DNA of 64,000 bases, from the NCBI GenBank assembly GCA_026391455.1, contig JAPLEH010000035.1, positions 186,001 to 250,000 of the forward strand, written 5' to 3'. The position numbers and the translations under genes were made by a program. Positions 17,223-25,399 of the stretch are shown piece after piece. Source of the DNA: Bacteroidota bacterium. GTDB taxonomy: Bacteria > Bacteroidota > Bacteroidia > Chitinophagales > Chitinophagaceae. Each line of letters begins with the position of its first letter. The first letter of the stretch is position 1. Under the pieces are notes generated by a model. That model was not told where the DNA came from. It was given only the letters and a program-made list of their open reading frames with translations, and ran no database searches.

Positions 17223-17804
17223 ATGACAGAAAGCACCCCATTACGGAATTTCATAGCACAGTTATACCCGCTGAAAGACAAAGAGCTGGACGTCTTTTGC
17301 CATAACTGGCAGCCCCTGGAATGTAAACGCAAGACCATACTCACTGCGGCCGGGGAAACAGAGCGTTATCTCTATTTCGTAGTGGAAGGGGTGCAGCGCG
17401 CCTTTTATATCGGGGAAGAAAAACAGGAAGCCACGGTGGTATTCATGTATCCGCCATCTTTCGGGGGTATTGCCGATTCCTTTCTTACACAAACCCCTTC
17501 TTCATTTTTTTATGAAACGCTGACACGCTCCCGGTTGCTGCGCACCAGCTATAAGCAAATAGCGGAACTGATGGAAAGCTATCCCTCCATTCAGCGGATG
17601 ATATTACAGCTTACCGGGTATGTCATCAAAGGATTACTGACAAGACAGGTGGAATTACAATGCTTCAGTGCAGAAGAAAAGTTCCGCACCCTCCTGAAAA
17701 GAAGCCCGCAGGTACTTCAGTTGATCCCCCATAAATACCTGGCTTCTTACCTGGGCCTCGACGCCACCACATTCAGCAAATTGCTGGGCACCGTAAGAAT
17801 ATAA
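17223..17804 (+). CDS. Crp/Fnr-family transcription regulator
   Basis: 193 residues from the ATG at 17223. An in-frame TTG at 17214 is less likely. The N-terminal cupin-like sensor domain includes ERYLYFVVEGVQRAFYIGEE, followed by a long helix and a degenerate C-terminal winged HTH (IPHKYLASYLGLDATTFSKL). The residues that bind cAMP in Crp are absent, as in many Bacteroidota homologues, so the ligand is unknown. The DinB-fold gene lies 79 bp downstream on the same strand and may be its target. Confidence 0.88.
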   Translation: MTESTPLRNFIAQLYPLKDKELDVFCHNWQPLECKRKTILTAAGETERYLYFVVEGVQRAFYIGEEKQEATVVFMYPPSFGGIADSFLTQTPSSFFYETLTRSRLLRTSYKQIAELMESYPSIQRMILQLTGYVIKGLLTRQVELQCFSAEEKFRTLLKRSPQVLQLIPHKYLASYLGLDATTFSKLLGTVRI

Positions 17805-17883
17805 TATTCCGCAGATAAAATCTTGGTATAGGCCAAGATTTTTGGAATTGAGGGAGAATAGGTTTGCATCAAATTATAAACCT

Positions 17884-18498
17884 ATGGCACAAATGAATTG
17901 TCAGACACTAATCCTCGGTTTGCAAAGTGATGTACGCGCGATGATAGCAACGGCCACACTGCTCAACCATGAAGACCCTGGCTGCCTGCTGGATGCTCCC
18001 GCTTCCGGCGAGTGGAGTGTGGCACAGATACTGGAGCACCTCAACAGTTATAACCGGTATTACCTGCCTGCCATTGAAAGGGCCATGCAAGCAGAAAAAC
18101 CGGCTTTTAGTAATTACCGGCCGGGTTGGTTGGGCGATTTTTTCACACGCCTCATGAAAGCAGGTCCGGATGAGCAGATCCGGAAAAAAATGAAATCCCC
18201 GAAAGAACATGTTCCCGGCCCACAGCCGGACTGGCAACCAGTATTGATCTATTTTCTATCGGGGCAACAGCAATTATTGTTATTGCTGGAAGTTGCATCC
18301 GAAAAAAATCTCGGTTCCATTCGGGTACCCATATCCATATCACGATTCATCAAACTCAAACTGGGGGATACGTTCCGTTTCCTGGTGGCACATCAGCAAC
18401 GGCATTTTATTCAACTGAAAAATGCACTGCAGGCCAGAAAGGCATCCGGGCAATGTCTGGGTAATGGAGAATCCGTAAAAATGCCGGCTATTGCATAA
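17884..18498 (+). CDS. DinB-fold (DinB_2-type) protein
   Basis: 204 residues from the ATG at 17884. An earlier in-frame TTG at 17842 only adds an unlikely leader. It is a four-helix bundle with GEWSVAQILEHLNSYNRYYL near residue 45 and LGDTFRFLVAHQQRHFIQLK near the C-terminus. The His residues of these two segments are the usual metal ligands. The family includes thiol transferases (YfiT/BstA-like), with no link to DNA polymerase IV despite the name. It follows the Crp-type regulator, which may control it. Confidence 0.82.
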   Translation: MAQMNCQTLILGLQSDVRAMIATATLLNHEDPGCLLDAPASGEWSVAQILEHLNSYNRYYLPAIERAMQAEKPAFSNYRPGWLGDFFTRLMKAGPDEQIRKKMKSPKEHVPGPQPDWQPVLIYFLSGQQQLLLLLEVASEKNLGSIRVPISISRFIKLKLGDTFRFLVAHQQRHFIQLKNALQARKASGQCLGNGESVKMPAIA

Positions 18499-18528
18499 GG
18501 TTTGGTGCTGAATGATTATTTTTAGTCT

Positions 18529-19002
18529 ATGCAACTCGATTGGCTAAAATCCGGCATAGAACCACTCAAGGAATTGCTTTCTTTTTTAACCAAAGAAAGC
18601 AAGACCAATGATATATTGAAGAAGCAGATCATCCGGGAGCTTCGGAATAATCTGCTGGTGTTTCACAACGCGTATAAGAACAATGTGGCTGCCGATGTGA
18701 TGATCGAAATGCTGAGCAATGAGGCGATAAAGAAAGGGATGGAAAGTAATTTTAAGTTCAGCAAACTGAAACCCGGAAGCATTGAACCCTACCATATTTT
18801 TGATGATCGGAATAAAAAATATATCGGGTGGGATAGTGGTCGCCTTACGGATAAGATCGATGAAAAAATAGAGGAGCTGCGTATCATCAAAAAAATGAAT
18901 GGGAACACCGTGCTGAATGTTAAAAATAATATTCCGGCCATGCTCAGTAACCTGTATTTCCGGATGAAGTTGTTGGCTGATTTTATTAAGGGTCCGAAAT
19001 AG
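18529..19002 (+). CDS. cytoplasmic protein of unknown function
   Basis: 157 residues, mostly helical, lysine-rich, with no signal peptide or membrane segment. It opens with MQLDWLKSGIEPLKELLSFL and has a central NKKYIGWDSGRLTDKIDEKI segment. I do not recognise a family; in outline it resembles small HEPN-like or effector-associated helical proteins, but no catalytic motif is visible. A strong terminator follows 67 bp downstream. Confidence 0.65.
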   Translation: MQLDWLKSGIEPLKELLSFLTKESKTNDILKKQIIRELRNNLLVFHNAYKNNVAADVMIEMLSNEAIKKGMESNFKFSKLKPGSIEPYHIFDDRNKKYIGWDSGRLTDKIDEKIEELRIIKKMNGNTVLNVKNNIPAMLSNLYFRMKLLADFIKGPK

Positions 19003-19068
19003 GGGAGTTGCTTTATTTATCCGGGGAATCGGTATTGTTTGAAAATGATATATGGGTGATAGGACCAT

Positions 19069-19104
19069 AAAAAATCCCGGCACATTTTTGTGCCGGGATT
19101 TTTT
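19069..19104. terminator. bidirectional rho-independent terminator
   Basis: CCCGGCACA and TGTGCCGGG arms enclose a TTTT loop, with A runs on the left and T runs on the right. It can therefore stop transcription both from the + strand gene and from the minus strand T9SS gene. Confidence 0.92.
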
Positions 19105-19120
19105 ATAACTGTGTAAAGGG

Positions 19121-19981
19121 TTATTGTTTTAATAGTTTTAGTGTTGTACCCTTTATCTTAATGAAGTAATAACCGGGGGCCCTTTTGGGGTCCATTTCGA
19201 TGGTGTTGGCGCCAGTAATTTTATAGGGGACAGCCTGGCCTGCTAAATTGGAAATAGAAATGTTTTCATACTTTACTTCACTGGCAGGAATGCCTTTTAA
19301 CTGAATAGCATTTGATCCGGGAGCAATGGGGTTGGGGAATACGGAGTAATTACCACTGGTAGCAGCATTATTCACATAAACAATGTTGGAATAACTTGTT
19401 TTACCGTCGTGATCCACTTGTTTTAACCGGTAATAGCTTATAGCGCCCGAAGAAAATGTTTTGTCTTCATACGAGTATGCTCTTTTTTCTGCACCAAATG
19501 TCCCTCCGGGAAGGCTAGCCAGCCGGGTATAGGAAATACCATCTGCACTACGTTCAATCTCAAATTTCTCGTTGTTTAATTCAAAGGAAGTTTCCCATTT
19601 CAACTGTACTGTATTTTGTACAGACAATTGAGCAGAGAAGGAGGTGAGTTTAATAGGAAGGCTGGTGCCTGCACTAATGGTGAACGTATTGCAAAAACCG
19701 GCGCTTGTAGATGAAATGATATTTGTAACAGGTCCGTCGCTGCAGGGGAACGTGAACAGGGCAACGCCAGAGCTATTGGCAGTAGCAAAAGCGATACTTC
19801 CTGTACTATTAAAAATTTCCACCGTGCTTAAGGAAATAGCCCGCGTAACAATAATATTACAATCTGTGCCTGATGTTGTGGTAAAGGCTGCCATTCCGCT
19901 GGGGACAGGGCATTGTGCATTTGCGTTTTGATCAACTAATAAAGCGAATAAAATAGAAAAAAGGGTAATTTTTTTTTTCAT
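19121..19981 (-). CDS. T9SS type A sorting-domain secreted protein
   Basis: 286 residues. The signal peptide ends at NANAQ. A short cysteine-containing domain (about residues 24-105) is followed by IKLTSFSAQLSVQNTVQLKW, which opens the linker domain often found before the sorting signal in this phylum. The C-terminal part VFPNPIAPGSNAIQ to GYYFIKIKGTTLKLL is a type A T9SS signal. It is therefore exported by Sec and passed across the outer membrane by type IX secretion. The N-terminal domain is not recognised. The gene stands alone between terminators. Confidence 0.85.
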   Translation of the reverse strand: MKKKITLFSILFALLVDQNANAQCPVPSGMAAFTTTSGTDCNIIVTRAISLSTVEIFNSTGSIAFATANSSGVALFTFPCSDGPVTNIISSTSAGFCNTFTISAGTSLPIKLTSFSAQLSVQNTVQLKWETSFELNNEKFEIERSADGISYTRLASLPGGTFGAEKRAYSYEDKTFSSGAISYYRLKQVDHDGKTSYSNIVYVNNAATSGNYSVFPNPIAPGSNAIQLKGIPASEVKYENISISNLAGQAVPYKITGANTIEMDPKRAPGYYFIKIKGTTLKLLKQ

Positions 19982-20218
19982 AACTGGGTTTAATGAAATA
20001 ATAAAATAAAATTGTTGCTGGATATCATAGTCGTCGGATTCATGGCTTATAAGGCTGTCGATTACGTAATCTTACAAGTGAAAATTGGGTCTGCAAGGTA
20101 GGGGAAAACCATTTAACATATTATAAAAAATATGCTAAAAAATTGAATTTCAGTATATATACGTAGTTGTTATTTCTTATATTTTAATAAGAAAAGCATA
20201 GGATGGGTGAAGAGGTTA

Positions 20219-20737
20219 TTATCCGAGGTATACATCCAATAAGCCATCCGGCAGTTCTACCAGTACTTCTTTTTTCCGGTGATCTATTTTCTGCAGGGAG
20301 TCTTCATGCAGGGGAATCAATACTTCTTTGCCTTTAATTTCCAGGCGGCAAAGTAACTGATGGGGTTGTTCAATGAGTTCAAGTATTTCGCCGAGTTTTT
20401 CACCGTTGTCAATGATAGTATAGCCAAGCATGCCTGCAGGTACGGATTTGGCGGCAAATTTTTTAAAGTCAGGTTCCGGCAGCCATACTTCTTTTTGGAT
20501 AATTTGAATTGCGCTTTCACGGGTATCGATCCCTTCTAATTTGATATAGAGTTCCTGTTCGGATTTTATTTTGGTGGTTTCAATGAACCAGGGGAGGAAT
20601 GCATTTTTCTTTTCTTCCACAAAAATGGCTTGCAGACCTTTAAGCGATGTTTTTTTTCCGAGTTCATGCTTGAGCAGCACTTCACCTTTGAGCCCGTGTA
20701 CGGCCACGATTTTCCCGATCTTTAAATATTCTGCCAT
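20219..20737 (-). CDS. rimM: 16S rRNA processing protein RimM
   Basis: 172 residues, normal length. The N-terminal domain starts LKIGKIVAVHGLKGEVLLKH, the signature of RimM. The PRC-barrel-like second half carries LLGYTIID-type and EVLIPLHEDSLQKIDHRKKE motifs, ending in LPDGLLDVYLG, close to the usual PEGLLD-type end. It binds S19 and helps 30S head maturation. It lies downstream of rpsP on the same strand but is separated by 353 bp of repeats and a terminator, unlike the tight rpsP-rimM operons of many bacteria. Confidence 0.96.
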   Translation of the reverse strand: MAEYLKIGKIVAVHGLKGEVLLKHELGKKTSLKGLQAIFVEEKKNAFLPWFIETTKIKSEQELYIKLEGIDTRESAIQIIQKEVWLPEPDFKKFAAKSVPAGMLGYTIIDNGEKLGEILELIEQPHQLLCRLEIKGKEVLIPLHEDSLQKIDHRKKEVLVELPDGLLDVYLG

Positions 20738-20853
20738 GGAGTATATATTCTGCGCCGTAAAATTAATATCTATTCACATGCCATCCCTGATTATTAGGGG
20801 GAGTTGGTTGGTGGCACGCTGAGGTTTGGAGTTTTGGGAGAAATACAAGTTGT

Positions 20854-20999
20854 ATTCATCTGTGTCCATCTGTGTTCATCTGAGGCCAGCCTAAACACCG
20901 AAGGTGTTCTGTATTATTTGTGTCCATTTGTGTTCATTTGTGGCTAACTTAAACGCCGCAGGCGTAGTTTTCATTCGTGTCCTTCGTGCCATTAGTGGC
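20854..20999. repeat. tandem 59-bp repeat of the TCTGTGTCCATCTGTGTTC type
   Basis: Two full units (20854 and 20913) and a partial third (about 20972) share the pattern TGTGTCCAT-TGTGTTCAT-TG followed by AAAC(A/G)CCG-AGG-GT. Variants of this sequence are widespread between genes in Bacteroidota genomes. The third unit runs into the terminator. Confidence 0.75.
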
Positions 21000-21029
21000 A
21001 AAAAAAATCCCGGCTCTAAAGCCGGGATT
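21000..21029 (-). terminator. rho-independent terminator of rpsP
   Basis: AATCCCGGC and GCCGGGATT arms enclose a short TCTAAA loop. A seven-base T run follows on the minus strand, 60 bp past the rpsP stop. It probably separates rpsP from rimM. Confidence 0.85.
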
Positions 21030-21090
21030 CAGAACTTTCAGGATCTGGATCTTCCCCGCAAACGCGGTTCATATATCCGTACATAAGCAC

Positions 21091-21534
21091 TTAGCTGGCA
21101 GAAGAATCACCTTCTGTCCTTCTTTCAGGCCTGCGGCCCGGCATAGGACGTCTGGCCCTTCTGTTGCGCAGTGCGTCTTCCTGGCGTTTTTTGATCTGAG
21201 CTTCATGTTCTGCACTCCACTTGGTGAACTTTTCCATTGCGGCAGCATCATCAAACAGACCCAGGCCCACACCACGGAGCAGGTGCTTCAGGTACAATAC
21301 ACCTTTAAAGCTGAGGATACGGCGAACGGTGTCAGTTGGTGTAGCACCTTTGTTCAGCCACTCCAAAGCCTTCTGGCGGTCCAACTGGATAGTAGCCGGA
21401 ACGGTCAGGGGATTGTAAGTACCTAATTTCTGAATGAATTTACCATCGCGGGGAGCCCTAGCGTCGGCTACAACGATGAAGTAGAAGGGTCTTTTCTTAG
21501 ACCCGTGTCTTTGAAGACGGATTTTTGCTGACAT
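21091..21534 (-). CDS. rpsP: 30S ribosomal protein bS16
   Basis: 147 residues from the ATG at 21534 ([20 protein letters not shown]). In-frame codons up to 21561 are open but the family starts here. The first 80 residues are the S16 core, including GTYNP and the GATPTDTVR motif. The remaining 60 are a charged tail ([20 protein letters not shown]) of the kind common in Bacteroidota. It is a structural protein of the small subunit. ffh lies upstream behind a repeat block. Confidence 0.96.
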   Translation of the reverse strand: MSAKIRLQRHGSKKRPFYFIVVADARAPRDGKFIQKLGTYNPLTVPATIQLDRQKALEWLNKGATPTDTVRRILSFKGVLYLKHLLRGVGLGLFDDAAAMEKFTKWSAEHEAQIKKRQEDALRNRRARRPMPGRRPERRTEGDSSAS

Positions 21535-21650
21535 AAATAGAAATTTAACAGCGTTAAACAATAATTGTTATCCCGACTTTCATCGGGGCCGGTGGAAACC
21601 GGAGGGCAAATATAGTAAGGGAATTGGAAATGGCAAAGAGAGAGAGAATA

Positions 21651-21820
21651 CAAGTCCGGAAGTCCGAAAGTCCGGAAGACCGTGAGTCCGTGAGTCTGTA
21701 AGTCCGTAGTCCGTAGTCCGGAAGACCGAGAGTCCGAAAGACCGTAAGTCTGTAAGTCCGTAGTCCGGAAGTCAGAGAGACTGTCTTTCGGTCTTATGGT
21801 CTTTCCGTCTTCCCGACTTT
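21651..21820. repeat. short tandem AGTCCG-type repeat with inverted end
   Basis: About twenty imperfect units of 7-9 bp (AGTCCGGA, AGTCCGTA, AGACCGTG) run from 21651 to about 21775. The complement (GTCTTTCGGTCTTATGGTCT) follows, so the transcript can fold back. It fills the space between rpsP and ffh. Confidence 0.85.
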
Positions 21821-21821
21821 C

Positions 21822-23147
21822 TTACTTCTTCATCCCCGGCATCATCCGCCCAAATGCCCCCATTTTATTCATATTCTTCATCATGGAGCGCATTTGTTCA
21901 AATTGCTTCATGAAATTGTTCACTTCCTGAATGTCTTTTCCGGCACCTTTGGCGATCCTTTTTTTCCGGTTGCCATCGATCAGGTCAGGATCGGCCCGCT
22001 CTGCGGGTGTCATAGAATTGATCATGGCCTCAATGCCTTTGAAGGAATCGTCGTTGATATCGAGGTCTTTTACCTTGCTGCCCACACCGGGAATCATACT
22101 CAGCATATCTTTCATATTCCCCATCTTCTTGATCTGCTCGAGCTGCATTTTAAAATCAGCAAAGTCAAATTTATTCTTACGGATTTTGGCTTCCAGTTTT
22201 TTGGCGGCCACTTCATCAAACTGCTCCTGTGCTTTTTCCACGAGTGAGGTAATATCACCCATGCCAAGGATACGTTGTGCCATCCTTTCGGGATAGAAGA
22301 TATCCAGGGTATCCATCTTTTCACCACTGCTGGTAAATTTGATGGGTTTATTTACCGTGTATTTAATGGAAATGGCCGCACCACCGCGGGTATCACCATC
22401 CAGTTTGGTCAGTACCACACCGGTAAAATCCAGTCGTTCATTGAATGCTTTGGCGGTATTTACTGCATCCTGGCCGGTCATGCTATCCACCACAAAGAGG
22501 ATCTCCTGCGGATTCACAGCCGCTTTGATATTGGCCACTTCATTCATCATGGCCTCATCTACGGCCAGTCGGCCGGCGGTATCCACGATCACCACATTTT
22601 TATTTTTGCTGCGGGCTTCTTTAATAGCATTGCGGGCAATGTCCACCGGGTCTTTACTTTCTGCTTCGATATGTACATCCACGCCGATCTGTTCACCCAA
22701 TACCCGCAATTGTTCCATCGCCGCGGGGCGGTATACGTCGGCGGCCACCAGCATGGGGGACAAGCCTTTTTTGGTTTTGAGAAAATGGGCGAGTTTACCG
22801 CTGAATGTGGTTTTACCACTACCCTGTAAGCCCGCGATCAGTATTACAGCCGGATTGCCTTTTGCATTGAAAACGGCTTCGGTACCACCCATCAGTTCGG
22901 CCAGTTCATCCTTCACGATCTTGATCATCAGTTGACCCGGAGAAATGGCATTGATAACTTTTTCACCAACGGCCTTATCCTTTACTTTATCGGTAAATTC
23001 TTTGGCGATTTTATAGTTTACGTCCGCATCCACCAGGGCGCGACGGATATCTTTCACGGTGGTGGCCACGTTCAGTTCGGTGATCCTACCCTGGCCTTTG
23101 AGGTTCTTAAACGCGGATTCCAGTTTCTCCTGCAATGAATTAAACAT
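21822..23147 (-). CDS. ffh: signal recognition particle GTPase Ffh
   Basis: 441 residues. The N domain is followed by the G domain, with GLQGSGKTTFSGKLA (G1), DTAGRL (G3) and TKLDGDTRGGAA (G4 and following). The methionine-rich M domain at the C-terminus (MKQFEQMRSMMKNMNKMGAF) binds signal sequences and 4.5S RNA. It targets nascent membrane and exported proteins. The 4.5S RNA gene is not in view. The gene begins at 23147 after a repeat-rich gap. Confidence 0.98.
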   Translation of the reverse strand: MFNSLQEKLESAFKNLKGQGRITELNVATTVKDIRRALVDADVNYKIAKEFTDKVKDKAVGEKVINAISPGQLMIKIVKDELAELMGGTEAVFNAKGNPAVILIAGLQGSGKTTFSGKLAHFLKTKKGLSPMLVAADVYRPAAMEQLRVLGEQIGVDVHIEAESKDPVDIARNAIKEARSKNKNVVIVDTAGRLAVDEAMMNEVANIKAAVNPQEILFVVDSMTGQDAVNTAKAFNERLDFTGVVLTKLDGDTRGGAAISIKYTVNKPIKFTSSGEKMDTLDIFYPERMAQRILGMGDITSLVEKAQEQFDEVAAKKLEAKIRKNKFDFADFKMQLEQIKKMGNMKDMLSMIPGVGSKVKDLDINDDSFKGIEAMINSMTPAERADPDLIDGNRKKRIAKGAGKDIQEVNNFMKQFEQMRSMMKNMNKMGAFGRMMPGMKK

Positions 23148-23400
23148 AGTCTTCGTATTTCACGATGTAAAAATTAAAAGTGAACAGATGATGTTCACTT
23201 TTTTAAGAATGGCAAAGGTAAAGAAAATGAATGTATTTTCATTGCGGGATATATCGGGCAGGGTGCTGATTATTAACGACTTGGGCTTTTATTGGCTAGG
23301 GCATCTGCATATACCGGATTTTTGCCGTCCGAATGGTGAAATCGGTGTTAATACCATCCAGCCTTCTTTTTTTTGATGTAATATTCATTTCGGTCTGGTG

Positions 23401-23531
23401 TCTGGCCAACCGGCAGCGATAAAAGGGCCGATGCCGGGAGTGCCGCGGAGATGAAAGCTTAAAGAGAAAGTTGACTTTGTATTTGCCTGGCGTACCACCA
23501 GTGCACAAGGCTGGGCGGGGTAAGAAGAGCG
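23401..23531. repeat. interspersed repeat, copy 1 (about 130 bp)
   Basis: It shares the core AAAAGGGCCGATGCCGGG and CGGAGATGAAAG with two other copies nearby. The 3' part matches copy 2 (TTGCCTGGCGTACCACC; GCTGGGCGGGG). No ORF with convincing start or composition covers it. It lies in the 586-bp gap between ffh and the next gene. Confidence 0.8.
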
Positions 23532-23549
23532 AAAAAAAATCTCTCACGT

Positions 23550-23702
23550 TTTACCATTTCCTTCAGGCGTCTGGCCACCAGGCAGCGTCAAAAGGGCCGA
23601 CGCCGGGCTTGCAACGGAGATGAAAGTAAAATGAGGAAAGTTAACTTCGTATTCGCCCGGCGTCCCGCCTGTGTACAGGGCTGGGTGGGGAGACGACGGG
23701 CG
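23550..23702. repeat. interspersed repeat, copy 2 (about 150 bp)
   Basis: The longest copy. It starts with TTTTACCATTTCC, which copy 3 shares, and continues through GGCCACCAGGCAGCG, AAAAGGGCCGACGCCGGG and GGCTGGGTGGGG. It ends 31 bp before the start of the exported-protein gene, so it must sit in or next to that gene's promoter region. Confidence 0.8.
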
Positions 23703-23733
23703 AGACAGTATAATAAATGAAATACTATTCTGA

Positions 23734-24366
23734 ATGATTTGCAAAAAAAATGTACTTACCTTTTTTTTCTTCTTGTGTTCGCTTAGCCTTTTTTCACAAT
23801 GTGACACTTCTTTTTACTTCTTCAAAAGGGCCATCATTGATAAGTTATCGGAGAAACTGGATTCAGATTTGGGATTTAAAATACCGGCTAAGACAATCAA
23901 GCTTGCGTTCAGCGACTACCAGCGTTTTACTTATACAATCGCTGACCCCAAAAGCACATTAGGGTTTGTATGTATTCGAAATAAAGCATGTAATACCTTT
24001 TCTGATAGTTTTTGTATTACAAATAAAAATAAGGATACGTATGATATTGAAAAGACTCTATTTGAAAATTTTATGTCTACGGATGACTCCAAAATATGTG
24101 ACTCCGTCAACTATTTACATACGCTTGCCAAATTAATTGAGAATCCAATAGGTGGTTGGAAGAGCCTGGAAGAATATTATTTTCGTTTTCTGGGTAATAA
24201 TGATTTGGATACCTATTATAAGGGTAGGGTTGTTTTATTGACTATCCCGGTCTATTTTTTTTTAGATAAAAGGTTATTGCTTACTTATTTTTTCAAAGTA
24301 AGGATAAGCGGTACGGAGCAAAAAGATATGCTGATTGAAGAGAAACAGAAAGTGATAAATAAGTAA
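23734..24366 (+). CDS. exported protein of unknown function, flanked by repeats
   Basis: 210 residues. The signal peptide includes VLTFFFFLCSLSLFSQ. The mature part is helical with scattered cysteines (CIRNKACNTFSDSFC) and no known motif. It is more A+T-rich than the housekeeping genes to its left. Repeat copies 1 and 2 lie upstream and copy 3 lies downstream, so the gene sits inside a repeat-bounded segment that could have moved as a unit. Function unknown. Confidence 0.6.
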   Translation: MICKKNVLTFFFFLCSLSLFSQCDTSFYFFKRAIIDKLSEKLDSDLGFKIPAKTIKLAFSDYQRFTYTIADPKSTLGFVCIRNKACNTFSDSFCITNKNKDTYDIEKTLFENFMSTDDSKICDSVNYLHTLAKLIENPIGGWKSLEEYYFRFLGNNDLDTYYKGRVVLLTIPVYFFLDKRLLLTYFFKVRISGTEQKDMLIEEKQKVINK

Positions 24367-24430
24367 GAACTCGATAGCGGTTGTTTTTCGCCAATACATT
24401 TTTTCCCGCCACCGTCTCCTTTTTTTTAAC

Positions 24431-24535
24431 CATTTCCGCAATTCGCCTAGCCACCAGGCATCGTTAAAAGGGCCGATGCCGGGCGTGCTACGGAGATGAA
24501 GCATAAATAGTTATTGATATGGGCTGGGCATAAGT
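24431..24535. repeat. interspersed repeat, copy 3 (internally shortened)
   Basis: It shares CCATTTCC, GCCACCAGGCATCG, AAAAGGGCCGATGCCGGGCG and CGGAGATGAA with copy 2, then loses most of the middle and keeps only GGGCTGGGC. Same orientation as the other two copies. Confidence 0.7.
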
Positions 24536-24624
24536 GATAATACTTATCTGAAAATAATTTCATTATCGCCCAGTGTTTCTGCAACGCATAAGTTTCTGAA
24601 CGAAAGTATTTGGGTATAAAAATG

Positions 24625-24677
24625 AATCAGCCATGAGAAAAAAACATTTTTTAAACGTTTTTTTCTCATGGCTGATT
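24625..24677. terminator. long perfect hairpin, possible bidirectional terminator
   Basis: A perfect 21-bp inverted repeat (left arm AATCAGCCATGAGAAAAAAA plus C) flanks an 11-nt loop. The stem contains long A and T runs. It lies about 260 bp past the end of the exported-protein gene, so it could also be a mobile-element remnant. Confidence 0.6.
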
Positions 24678-25399
24678 GAAAGAATTGCACAAGTTTTATC
24701 ATTACATAACTAAGTAGTAGCGGGCCAGGTATGAAATGTATGGGGCGATAATAACTTTTCTTAGGAGTTAATGTAATTAATAAAATAATTGATACGGGTT
24801 AAAAAAATAAAAAAATAGTTGGTGGGAATATAAAAAAAATTGTAGCATTGTATATTGTTTTATCAGTAGGAGAGTAAGCCATGAAATAGTATAGCGATTT
24901 TTATTTTACTTTCTCCTGATAGATTTTCTGGACACATACTTACACACACTTCCCTTCGAGCATGAAACCATAGCACTTTTTGTAAAGTGAACCTGTTGTT
25001 GTATTCACAATAATGAGTTTACGTACCAATTTACAGATACACCTGTGAAGTATGCAATTAATTGCATATACTTTTCTTGCATCAGGAAAGTGTCATTGAT
25101 TGATTGAAACTATAAGCTGTTGTGTGTTAGTATAATAAAGTGAAAATGAAAAACTCAGATGCACAGTTATGTAGAGAATGTGTACAGTTATTCTAAATAT
25201 TGCACAGTTACGGGATTTAACTTGGAAGTAATGTGCTATGCATGCAGATTTGTATAGCAATAAAAAAAATTATAAGGATTTACTCTTAGTTAAAAATTAA
25301 AACAACCGGGTTAAAAATAATTTTTTAAAAATTCAACATAAAAGAAGCAGCCTATCGTTAAGTTGTTTGTCTATTATTAACTGAACCAATACCAGCACC
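24678..25399. other. gene-poor A+T-rich leader region of the RHS island
   Basis: No ORF with coding character is seen in about 720 bp. It holds an imperfect inverted repeat at 24861-24921 (TATCAGTAGGAGAGTAA against TTACTTTCTCCTGATA) and a set of three phased direct repeats near 25161-25210. The promoter of the rightward RHS operon should lie in the last 200 bp. Confidence 0.55.
25161..25210 (+). promoter_or_regulatory. three phased direct repeats, GYACAGTTA
   Basis: GCACAGTTA at 25161, GTACAGTTA at 25182 and GCACAGTTA at 25202 are spaced 21 and 20 bp apart, about two helical turns. They lie some 190 bp before the first gene of the RHS operon. This is the layout of a binding array for a regulator acting on one face of the DNA. 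Confidence 0.4.

Noticed and set aside
23296-23807. Two minus-strand frames sharing a TGGTPG-x-Y-x-VNF pattern
   Set aside because: The likeness comes from the DNA repeat in both; composition and lack of starts argue against coding.
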